Source: JBCDBL01 sp039183635 (lineage in GTDB: Bacteria > Pseudomonadota > Alphaproteobacteria > Caulobacterales > Parvularculaceae). From it: 18,587 bases of DNA. The translations under genes were made by a program, and so were the position numbers. How positions within the stretch are numbered: position 1 is the first letter of the stretch; every line of letters begins with the position of its first letter. The stretch is from contig JBCDBL010000087.1 in assembly GCA_039183635.1 (NCBI GenBank), positions 1 to 18,587 of the forward strand, in the 5' to 3' direction. Shown one piece after another: positions 5,621-12,928 of this stretch. The notes under the pieces are model-generated. The model saw only the letters and a list, made by a program, of their open reading frames with translations. It made no database searches and was not told the origin of the DNA.

Positions 5621-7029
5621 GCATCACCCTTTTTAAAAACAGTCCGCAAGATGCGCCGCGCGGCCACCGCCGCCGCGCCGACCGGCCCGCCGTCAAGCCG
5701 GGCGTCGCGCAGAAAGAACAACCGCTCCCCCGGAGGGTCAAGCGAGTCAGCGAGGTTGCGCAGCATGTCCGCCGCCTGCAGGCGCATGGCGTCGGATTGC
5801 ATCGCAGCCGGGTGCGGATAAACATCAGCCTTTAAAATCTTGTCGCCTATATCCGGGGCGTAAGATGAAAGTTTATCGACGATTTGCGCGGCGAGAGCTT
5901 CGCCATCTTCTTTCGTCCAGGGCCGCGCTGCGCTGTTTTTGTCTTTCAATCGCAACGGACAGGCCTGCACCCTCACGGAAAGCATGCGGTTTTGCCGCGC
6001 ACCGGCGCTTTGGCGGTTCGCACTAGAGGCGAAAGCGGCCACAGGGGTCTTCGGAACACGACCATACACGACATCGTCAAAAGCTTGCTCTGCACGACCG
6101 AATCCGTCTACGGTATAATAGATGGAAGTGCTGGGGGACGCTTCAGCAAAGACGGCGTCTTCAGACATTTCAATAATCATGTCAATCGGCGCTCGGCCGG
6201 CCTCAGGCGCATTGACAACCACAGCTTTGGCGCGAATTTCCTCGCCCTGTCCTGTCACAACGCCCCGGACGCGTTTGTCTTTGAAGGTCAGCTCCTTGAC
6301 CAATATCTCAGGATCGATCACAGCGCCAGCGGCGACAGCCGTGCGCGCCAAAACCTCACGCACCGAAGGACCGTCGCCAAGGCGCAAGGCCGGCCAGGCG
6401 TCGGCGCCATAGGCGCCCAGCAAGCCGAAGGCTGTCCCCGCCGCATAAGGACCGGCGATCGCCTCCAGCAACGCCGGCGCCGCCGCCGCCAGACGACCTT
6501 CACGCGATGAAAAATAGTCCGACAACACCTCAACCGACGACTTTAAACCAAAGCGCCCCGCCGTCAGGAGACGCGCCGGCGGCGCCTCAGCCTCCAAAAC
6601 CGATAAGGACGTCTCCATCCCCCGGCGGCCCGACCCTTTCACGGTCTCGGCATCACGCATGGCGATAAGATCGGCGCCGATCCGGCGAACATCGCGGACG
6701 AAGTCAGGCCATACCGACGCATCCTCGGGCGACACCGACGGCAAACCATGCTGTCCGGTGCGAAAAAACATCAAGGGTGCAGCTTCAGGCTGCAGCACGA
6801 CGCGCGCGTCAACGGGCGTCAAAGCAAGCCCTGCGGCTTGCAGATTGAGATGACGCCATACGACAGCCGGGACAGCGGGCTGGAGCGCGGTCTCATCAGC
6901 GGCCGCAGGCGTCGCTCCGAAGACGGAGTAGACCGCGACCGAAAGGCCCGCCTTCGCAAAGTACGCCGCGGCCGTGAGGCTGGGCGCATCATCGCTTAGA
7001 ATCAAGACGTCATAGCTTTGCACAGGCAC
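5617..7029 (-). CDS. Degenerate paralogue of the PYROXD2/CrtI-like flavoprotein
   Basis: 470 aa. The overall pattern is shared with the next gene: an N-terminal beta-alpha-beta unit SYDVLILSDDAPSLTAAAYF (5-24), a mid-region GPYAAGTAFGLLGAYG, a second strand region RAKAVVVNAPE, and a C-terminal helix after GERLFFLRDARLDGGPVGAA. The glycine-rich dinucleotide motif is replaced by SDDAPS, the acid at the end of strand 2 is gone (VAVYS), and the CGxxxxPGGGVSG motif is reduced to LRDARLDGGPVG. The reading frame is intact throughout, so this is a maintained protein and not a pseudogene. It probably does not bind FAD normally and may act as a structural partner of the downstream flavoprotein. Start is GTG at 7029 (a second GTG lies 6 nt on), with AAAGGAAA upstream at long spacing. 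Confidence 0.7.
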   Translation of the reverse strand: MPVQSYDVLILSDDAPSLTAAAYFAKAGLSVAVYSVFGATPAAADETALQPAVPAVVWRHLNLQAAGLALTPVDARVVLQPEAAPLMFFRTGQHGLPSVSPEDASVWPDFVRDVRRIGADLIAMRDAETVKGSGRRGMETSLSVLEAEAPPARLLTAGRFGLKSSVEVLSDYFSSREGRLAAAAPALLEAIAGPYAAGTAFGLLGAYGADAWPALRLGDGPSVREVLARTAVAAGAVIDPEILVKELTFKDKRVRGVVTGQGEEIRAKAVVVNAPEAGRAPIDMIIEMSEDAVFAEASPSTSIYYTVDGFGRAEQAFDDVVYGRVPKTPVAAFASSANRQSAGARQNRMLSVRVQACPLRLKDKNSAARPWTKEDGEALAAQIVDKLSSYAPDIGDKILKADVYPHPAAMQSDAMRLQAADMLRNLADSLDPPGERLFFLRDARLDGGPVGAAAVAARRILRTVFKKGDA

Positions 7030-7087
7030 AGGCGGGGCGGTTTCCTTTATACGGACCGAATCAGCTCAACGCGCTTTACGTTTTACG

Positions 7088-7112
7088 TTGGTTTTCAGTC
7101 TCTTAAAACCAA
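7088..7112. terminator. Possible weak terminator or attenuator hairpin between glnE and the flavoprotein operon
   Basis: ttggtttt (7088-7095) and aaaaccaa (7105-7112) form an 8-bp stem with a 9-nt loop. It sits in the 118-bp gap after the glnE stop. It is A/T-rich and is not followed by a clean T-run on the minus strand, so termination would be leaky. The three-gene operon may have its own promoter in this gap (a TATAAA lies at 7055-7050 on the minus strand), but I find no convincing -35 at proper spacing. Confidence 0.35.
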
Positions 7113-7147
7113 TTGCAGATGGCGGCGACTGACGCCCTATTTCAGGA

Positions 7148-10015
7148 TCAAGAATCGACGATTCGCCGGTAAATTTCCAACACCTCCAGTTGCGCAGCCG
7201 TCAAAGACGCCTCTAGCGCCTCCGGGCCGTCACGTCCAGCCGCAAAAGCCAACGCCCGGCGGAAGGCCGCGCCCGCAGCGGCGGCGTCAAATCGACCTTC
7301 CTGAGCCAGGCGCGAGAAGTGCAACACTGTCTGCATAAAATGTCCCGCCTCGTTCAGGCATTTCGCATCCTCGTCAGATAAAACGCCCGCCGAAGCCAAG
7401 GCCGCCAACGCATCTTGCGTGCGTGCGCTCAGGCAACCGGGGTGCGCGGCGGCGTGCACCAGCTGCAAGCCCTGGGCGATGAACTCAATGTCCACAAGCC
7501 CCCCGGGCGCAAGTTTCACATCCCAAAGATCGTTGGCGGGTTTTGCTGCGGCGATTCGCGCCCGCATCGCCCGCACCTCGCCAAGGGTTTCGGCGGCGTC
7601 CCGAACCCCCGTCAAAATCTCTTTGATGTCATCGGCCAGACGGCCGCGCAGCGCGGCTCCGCCTGAGATGACGCGGGCGCGGGTAAGCGCCATTTTCTCC
7701 CAGACCCACGCCTCGCCGCGATAGTATTTTTGAAATGCGCCAAGGCGCACGGCCATCGGCCCCGCCCCGCCGGATGGGCGCAAGGCCATGTCAATCTCAT
7801 ACAAGACGCCTTCAGCCGTCGGGGCGGCGACAGCGGCGATAAGGCGACGAACAAGACGGGTGTAATAGCTGTGCGCGTCCAACGGCTTTTCTCCGTCGCT
7901 GACGGCCCCCTCCGGCGCATCGTAGACACACATAATATCGAGATCCGACGTCGCAGTCATTTCCCCGCCGCCAAACCGGCCAAGGGCCAGGATGGCGAAA
8001 TCGCCCTCCGGCAAGCCCCCATGACGCCTGCGCATTTCACCCTCCGCGAGGCCGGCGAGGCCGCGCACGACGGTTTCAGCGAGACGGGAAAACCCCCGGC
8101 CGGCCTCCGTAACGTCGATACGCCCGGTGATAAGGGCGCCGGACACACGAAACGCCGCCTCCCGCCCCCAGATGCGCGCCGCATCAAGAGCAGCCTCCAC
8201 ATGTTCGCCAGATACCTCCAGAAGGTCTTGAAACTCTGCATCAAGATCGTGGGCCTCGGGCGGCGGCGTGAAGAAAGACGCATCGAGCATCGCGTCCAGA
8301 AGATGGGGGTTTTGCGCCAGATACGGTCCGAACCGGGGGCCGAACCCCAAAAGCCGAACATAAAGCGACAGCAAATCAGGTTTGGCGTAGAATAGCGAGA
8401 ACACCTGCACGCCCGCCGGGAGCCCTTGCAAAAACGTATCGAACCGTACAAGGACCGTGTCCGGGTCGTCCGCTTCGGACATATTTTTTACGATAGCGGG
8501 CATAAGACGCGTTAAAATCTGCCGCGCCCGCGCCGATCGCGTGGCCCGCACGCGCCCGGCATGCCATCCCCTGATGCGGGCCGCCGCATCGGCGGGTCTT
8601 TGAAATCGCGCGCGCCGCAAGGTCTCAAGCGTATCGGGGTCGTCCTCAACACCGGTGAAAACAAGGCTTCCCTCTTCCCCCGACAGAGGCTCCTCCTCCG
8701 CGAACAGATCCGTGTAATGTCCATGTACAGATTGCACATGAGCCAATAAGTCTTTGCGAAAATCGGGCGTTTCTTCATACCCCATGAAGCGTGCGACGCG
8801 ATCGATATCGTCGGCTGTTTGCGGCAAACTATGGGTTTGTTCGTCAGCGATCATTTGCAAACGATGCTCGACATTTCGCAAGAAAACATAGGCCGCCGAA
8901 AGGTCGGCCCGGGCCGCTTCAGAGGCGAAACCGCCGACGGCCAGGCACGCCAACGCCGCCTGTGTGCCCGCTGTCCGCAATTCAAGGGCGCGGCCGCCGA
9001 GAATCAGTTGCTGTGTCTGGGCGAAAAACTCTATTTCACGAATACCGCCCCGCCCGAGTTTGACGTTAAAGCCTTCGATAGAAAAATCTGAAAATCGTCC
9101 GCCTGCGTGTATTTGGCGTTTTATGGCGTGAATATCTGAAATAGCTGCATAGTCAAGGTGTTTGCGCCAGATAAAAGGCTGCAGCCCCGTCAAAAACGCC
9201 TGCCCCAACTCCGCATCGCCGGCCGCGACCCGGGCCTTGATAAAAGCTGCGCGCTCCCAATTTTGTCCGAGGGCCTCGTAATATCGTTCTGCGCCTTGAA
9301 CGGAAACAACGATGGCGGAGCTGCCAGGGTCCGGCCGCAACCGCAAATCGGTGCGAAAGACATAGCCCTGCGTCGTTTGGTCTTGCAGAATATCGACAAG
9401 CCCCTGTGTGAGCTTGATCGCACGCTTTTTGGGATCGGCGCGTCCGGCGGGCATCGTTTCGGGGTCGAACAACGCGATCAAATCAATATCGCTGGAATAA
9501 TTCAGCTCGCCGGCGCCGAGCTTTCCCATGGCGACGACGAACACCCCCTTCACTTGCCCGGCCTCACCGCTGTCGCGCCACAACCAGCCAAGGGCCGCCT
9601 CCATCGCCGCGTCTGCGAAATCGGAAAGGCTCTGCGTGACGCGGGACAAATCCCAAACACCGCCAATATCGCAAAGGGCAATCAAAACAGCCGCTTCCTG
9701 CTTCGCCCTGCGCAGACTGTGTTTCAGCGCATCCCGTGTTTCCGCAGCGTGCGCAGCGTCCTCGACGGATTTCAAAATATGAGTAAAGGACGCATCCGGC
9801 GACACAGTTAAAAGGCGGGTCAAACGTTCCGGATCCAACGTTGATAAACGCGCCAGATACGGCGAAACGGAAAACACCGCGGTCAGAAGACGTATTGCAT
9901 CCTCGTCAAGATCGCGCTTGACCGCCTCCAAAAGCTCCCAGGCGCGGGCGGCGGCCGCTGTATCAAAGACGAAAGGGCGTGTCTTTATGCGGTTTTGTAA
10001 AGCCTCGGATGTCAT
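7148..10015 (-). CDS. glnE: Bifunctional glutamine synthetase adenylyltransferase/adenylyl-removing enzyme
   Basis: 955 aa from ATG at 10015 (an in-frame TTG lies 18 nt upstream), the usual length for GlnE. It modulates glutamine synthetase by adding or removing AMP on a Tyr, under control of PII signalling. Two nucleotidyltransferase modules are visible. The N-terminal one has AMGKLGAGELNYSSDIDLI (about 162-180, adenylyl-removing domain). The C-terminal one has ALGRFGGGEMTATSDLDIM (about 672-690, adenylyltransferase domain). Both keep the G-S/T-S-D-x-D metal-binding aspartates. Linking helices include GRGGIREIEFFAQTQQLI and the C-terminal counterpart LAPGGLVDIEFIAQGLQL. It follows the HU gene across a strong terminator, so it probably has its own promoter. 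Placement after a regulator/kinase pair resembles other alphaproteobacteria. Confidence 0.97.
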   Translation of the reverse strand: MTSEALQNRIKTRPFVFDTAAAARAWELLEAVKRDLDEDAIRLLTAVFSVSPYLARLSTLDPERLTRLLTVSPDASFTHILKSVEDAAHAAETRDALKHSLRRAKQEAAVLIALCDIGGVWDLSRVTQSLSDFADAAMEAALGWLWRDSGEAGQVKGVFVVAMGKLGAGELNYSSDIDLIALFDPETMPAGRADPKKRAIKLTQGLVDILQDQTTQGYVFRTDLRLRPDPGSSAIVVSVQGAERYYEALGQNWERAAFIKARVAAGDAELGQAFLTGLQPFIWRKHLDYAAISDIHAIKRQIHAGGRFSDFSIEGFNVKLGRGGIREIEFFAQTQQLILGGRALELRTAGTQAALACLAVGGFASEAARADLSAAYVFLRNVEHRLQMIADEQTHSLPQTADDIDRVARFMGYEETPDFRKDLLAHVQSVHGHYTDLFAEEEPLSGEEGSLVFTGVEDDPDTLETLRRARFQRPADAAARIRGWHAGRVRATRSARARQILTRLMPAIVKNMSEADDPDTVLVRFDTFLQGLPAGVQVFSLFYAKPDLLSLYVRLLGFGPRFGPYLAQNPHLLDAMLDASFFTPPPEAHDLDAEFQDLLEVSGEHVEAALDAARIWGREAAFRVSGALITGRIDVTEAGRGFSRLAETVVRGLAGLAEGEMRRRHGGLPEGDFAILALGRFGGGEMTATSDLDIMCVYDAPEGAVSDGEKPLDAHSYYTRLVRRLIAAVAAPTAEGVLYEIDMALRPSGGAGPMAVRLGAFQKYYRGEAWVWEKMALTRARVISGGAALRGRLADDIKEILTGVRDAAETLGEVRAMRARIAAAKPANDLWDVKLAPGGLVDIEFIAQGLQLVHAAAHPGCLSARTQDALAALASAGVLSDEDAKCLNEAGHFMQTVLHFSRLAQEGRFDAAAAGAAFRRALAFAAGRDGPEALEASLTAAQLEVLEIYRRIVDS

Positions 10016-10056
10016 ATCCAATCGTCTCTTCAAGACATTGAAGCCTACAGCATATT

Positions 10057-10097
10057 CAAAATAAAACCCGCCGTGCGAGTTCTTTCGCGCGGCGGGT
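10057..10097 (-). terminator. Strong rho-independent terminator of the HU gene
   Basis: acccgccg (10066-10073) and cggcgggt (10090-10097) pair, and the stem continues inward (one G-T pair, then gcga/tcgc) to a 13-bp stem and 6-nt loop. On the minus strand it is followed by TTTTATTTTG. It lies about 25 nt after the HU stop. Confidence 0.92.
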
Positions 10098-10121
10098 CAA
10101 ATGCTGACGTACTATTAAAGA

Positions 10122-10406
10122 CTAGCAGCCGGCGGCGTCTTTCAAATTGGACGACGGACGGAAGCGCAGGCTTTTTGACGCCTTGATTTTAATCGGCTCG
10201 CCCGTGCGCGGGTTGCGCCCCTTGCGCGCCGGACGCTTTGTGATCGTAAAGGTGCCAAACGTACCGATCGTATATTTGCCTTCTTTTTTGGACTTTTTCA
10301 GACCGTTTTCGATTTCGCCGAACACCAGTTCGACGACGCGCTTGGCTTCCGCGCGGCTCATGTCGCCGGAAGACGCGACATTATCAATAAATTCAGCTTT
10401 GCTCAT
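10122..10406 (-). CDS. HU-family histone-like DNA-binding protein
   Basis: 94 aa. It begins MSKAEFIDNVASSGDMSRAE and contains the family signature: IGTFGTFTITKRPARKGRNP (47-66) with the Arg-rich DNA-binding arm, then TGEPIKIKASKSLRFRPSSNLK. HU dimers bend DNA and shape the nucleoid. The Pro of the RNP motif, which inserts into the minor groove, is present. It is monocistronic by appearance, flanked by a 214-bp upstream gap and its own terminator. The C-terminal AAGC, ending in Cys, is a slight oddity. It could be an IHF-like paralogue, but the sequence looks most like HU. Confidence 0.93.
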   Translation of the reverse strand: MSKAEFIDNVASSGDMSRAEAKRVVELVFGEIENGLKKSKKEGKYTIGTFGTFTITKRPARKGRNPRTGEPIKIKASKSLRFRPSSNLKDAAGC

Positions 10407-10620
10407 TTTTAAAACCCCGTAGACATAGGCGTTATATGGATGGATGTGCCGAAACGGCGCGCCGCGCGCACTGAGATATATGCATCACCGCATGCGGACG
10501 TTTGGTGACAAAACCCTGATTTTCTCTGGTTTGCAAGCGTCTTTTTTCAAATATCCCTTATTTTTGCTGACTTTTATGGGACCAATGGTGTTTTTTGAAG
10601 CAAACAGCCCCAAAACGAGA
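10407..10620 (-). other. Intergenic region upstream of HU
   Basis: 214 bp between the kinase stop and the HU start, clearly A/T-richer than the flanking genes and likely to hold the HU promoter. On the minus strand TTGCAA and TTTTGT are 17 bp apart, but the -10 match is poor. A short palindrome ccgcatgcgg and a tgcatatat stretch lie closer to the gene. No small gene is supported. Confidence 0.4.
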
Positions 10621-12027
10621 TCATGCGGATGCAGGAAGGCTCAATACGGCCTTTAGGCCGGGAGCGCGACGGGGCGCGGAAAGATCGCCGTCACGTAACT
10701 CAAAACGACCCTCATGGAGATGCGCGATCGCCGACGCCATGGACAGGCCGAGCCCGCTGCCCGCTTGGGTGCGGCTCGCTTCCAGACGAACGAAACGCTC
10801 CAGAACGCGGGCCCGGTCGGCTTCTAAGACGCCAGGACCTTCGTCCGTTACGGACAATTCGACATAATCTGCGACACGGTCCGCCGCAAGGGCGATACGC
10901 CCGGCGCCGGCGTATTTCAAAGCATTGTCCATAAGATTGCTCAAGGCCTGAGCGGCAAGGGCCCGAGAGCCGAAAAAACAGGTCCGTTTGGCGCAGGGTC
11001 GTACCGACACATGGAGGCCTGCCTCCTGCGCCACAGGCGCATAAAGCTCGGCGATTTCCTCCAAAAGACCTGTTGCGTCGACCTGTTCGAACCGCCTGGC
11101 TGCGGCGCCGGCCTCAAGGCGCGCGATCGATAACAATGCATTGAACACGGACAACAAACGATCTGCTTCTTCAATCGTCTCTTCCAGCGCCGCCCGGTAT
11201 GCCTCATCGTCCGTCTCATCGCGCAACACCGCCTCTATACGATTGCGCAGGCGCGTTAACGGCGAACGTAAATCATGGGCGATGTTGTCGCTGACATTTT
11301 TCAAACCGGCCATAAGCCGTTCGGTCTGGTCCAGCATGTCGTTGAGATTGGCGGCGAGCCCATCAAGTTCGTCGCCCGCTCCGTCGAGGGCGACCCGGCG
11401 CGACAGGTCTCCCTTCCGAATATCCCGGGCGGCGGCGTTCACCGCCTCGATGCGGCGCATCACGTTGCGACTCATGGCGACGCCCCCGGCGACGCCCAAA
11501 AGGATCGTCGCCGCGCCGCCCCAGCCGAGGGCGGCGCGCATGCGATTTTGCAGCTTGACGCGCGCATCGACATCGCGGCCCACCAATAGGGCGTACCCGC
11601 CGCGTAACTCCGCCCGCCACCCCCGGGCGGCGCGGATCGCAGTCTCACCCGTGGGCGCGCCATCCATATCGACAACCGGGCGCTCATACATGAAGTCGAA
11701 CCATGGGCCGATCGCCGGCGCTTCCCGGGGCATCGTATTTAAATTACCGGCAACCTTGGCGCCGCCCGGCGCAAGCAAAAGATACAGCCTGTCGTCCCCC
11801 TCGCCGCTACGCTCAATGATAATGCGGAGTAAACCCGGCATCCCCCTTTGGCGATATTGCTCCTGCAGGCCGTCAATATCCGTACGCAACGTCTCATCGG
11901 TTTGCCGGGCCATGAAGCCGGCTGTACTCCAATACATGAAGACGAGCAGCAGCACCGCCGCCGCGCTGAACAAGCCCATGTAAATCAGGGACAGGCGAAA
12001 CGTCGTCGTCCGGAAAAGGCCTGTCAT
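10621..12027 (-). CDS. Membrane-bound sensor histidine kinase (partner of the adjacent OmpR-type regulator)
   Basis: 468 aa. TM1 is at about 12-33, a periplasmic domain of about 130 residues follows, TM2 is at about 166-188, and a HAMP linker runs to about 240. The HisKA helix has the phospho-acceptor H251 in NIAHDLRSPLTRL. The ATPase domain shows the N box (QALSNLMDNALKYA, about 360-373), G1 (VTDEGPGV, 393-400) and G2 (GSGLGLSMA, 423-431). All key residues are present, so it should be an active EnvZ/CpxA-type kinase. It starts 9 nt after the regulator stop, so the two form one operon. The periplasmic domain matches no sensor fold I recognise. Confidence 0.93.
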   Translation of the reverse strand: MTGLFRTTTFRLSLIYMGLFSAAAVLLLVFMYWSTAGFMARQTDETLRTDIDGLQEQYRQRGMPGLLRIIIERSGEGDDRLYLLLAPGGAKVAGNLNTMPREAPAIGPWFDFMYERPVVDMDGAPTGETAIRAARGWRAELRGGYALLVGRDVDARVKLQNRMRAALGWGGAATILLGVAGGVAMSRNVMRRIEAVNAAARDIRKGDLSRRVALDGAGDELDGLAANLNDMLDQTERLMAGLKNVSDNIAHDLRSPLTRLRNRIEAVLRDETDDEAYRAALEETIEEADRLLSVFNALLSIARLEAGAAARRFEQVDATGLLEEIAELYAPVAQEAGLHVSVRPCAKRTCFFGSRALAAQALSNLMDNALKYAGAGRIALAADRVADYVELSVTDEGPGVLEADRARVLERFVRLEASRTQAGSGLGLSMASAIAHLHEGRFELRDGDLSAPRRAPGLKAVLSLPASA

Positions 12028-12036
12028 CGCGGCGGC

Positions 12037-12714
12037 TTAGCCATCGGCCGACAATTTGTAACCGGCGCCGCGCACGGTTTTCAGTAAAGACGTATCGAAG
12101 TCTTTATCGATTTTGCCGCGCAGACGCGAGATATGAACGTCAATGACATTCGTCTGCGGATCGAAATGATACTCCCAGACATTTTCCAGAAGCATGGTGC
12201 GCGTGACAATCTGCCCGGCGTTTTTCATGAGATACTCCAGGAGACGAAACTCCCGCGGCTGCAGATCGATCCTGCGGCCCGCCCGGCGCACCGCCCGGGT
12301 GATGAGATCCATTTCCAGATCGCCCACCTTCAACGCCGTCGCCGCCGCCTGCGGCGCCCGCCGGCGGCCGAGGGCCTCTATCCGTGCGATCAGCTCAGAA
12401 AAGGCGTAGGGCTTAACCAGGTAATCGTCGCCGCCGGCCTTCAACCCTTCAACGCGGTCATCCACCTCCCCAAGGGCCGACAGGAACAGAGCCGGCGTTT
12501 CATCGCCCGCCGCCCGGCGCTCAGCAAGGAGCGACAAACCGTCCCTTTTCGGCAGCATGCGGTCGACCACATAGGCGTCGTAGCCGCCCGCCTCCGCCAT
12601 CGCGAGGCCCGCAGCGCCATCGCTGGCATGGTCGACGACATGGCCGGCGTCGCGCAGCCCGCGGACCATATGGGCGGCGGCTTCATCGTCATCCTCTATA
12701 ACAAGCAAGCGCAA
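12037..12714 (-). CDS. OmpR/PhoB-family response regulator
   Basis: 225 aa. The receiver domain (1-115) has the acidic pocket E7/D8/D9, the phospho-acceptor D51 (YVVDRMLP), S79 and K101 (YLVKPYAF). A winged-helix DNA-binding domain (about 127-223) contains LQPREFRLLEYLMKNAGQIV and the recognition segment NVIDVHISRLRGKI, ending TVRGAGYKL. The start codon is TTG, chosen because AAGGAG stands 7 nt upstream and the family N-terminus (MRLLVIEDD) begins exactly there. It lies between a DegP-type protease gene and its kinase. Confidence 0.95.
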   Translation of the reverse strand: MRLLVIEDDDEAAAHMVRGLRDAGHVVDHASDGAAGLAMAEAGGYDAYVVDRMLPKRDGLSLLAERRAAGDETPALFLSALGEVDDRVEGLKAGGDDYLVKPYAFSELIARIEALGRRRAPQAAATALKVGDLEMDLITRAVRRAGRRIDLQPREFRLLEYLMKNAGQIVTRTMLLENVWEYHFDPQTNVIDVHISRLRGKIDKDFDTSLLKTVRGAGYKLSADG

Positions 12715-12928
12715 AGAAATCTCCTTCGCCGTTCAACGACGTTTTCATTATCGTAATCGTTTGTGCGGGTCTGGGAAAGGGGCCCGCGCCGACGGCCCTG
12801 CGGGGGATGAGGACGCTCGCCATCGGCGCGGGGTGCCGACGTCAATCGCAGGGGGGCGATGGGAGACGCCGGCGAGGGGGATTAATTTAAAATGGTGTCG
12901 AGACCGGATTGGTCAATCCGACAGGCCA
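12715..12928 (-). other. Intergenic region between the protease and regulator genes
   Basis: 214 bp, very G-rich on the plus strand, without a supported gene. Just after the protease stop there is a small perfect palindrome cggattggtcaatccg (12905-12920), with a T-rich stretch about 15 nt further on (minus strand), at most a weak terminator. The regulator may therefore be read through from the protease gene or have its own promoter. I could not pick a convincing one. Confidence 0.35.

Noticed and set aside
5617..7029. Calling the first flavoprotein-like gene a pseudogene
   Set aside because: The frame is uninterrupted, codon usage looks like its neighbours, and it is coupled by overlap to the next gene. 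Motif loss alone does not make it non-functional.
4016..7029. Carotenoid biosynthesis cluster (because of the CrtI-like fold)
   Set aside because: No phytoene synthase, GGPP synthase or cyclase gene is present, and the proteins look more like the broad PYROXD2-type branch than true phytoene desaturases.
12715..12928. A possible 44-codon gene (ATG at about 12821) between the protease and regulator genes
   Set aside because: No ribosome-binding site, Pro/Arg-rich composition, and it runs into the regulator's start in another frame.
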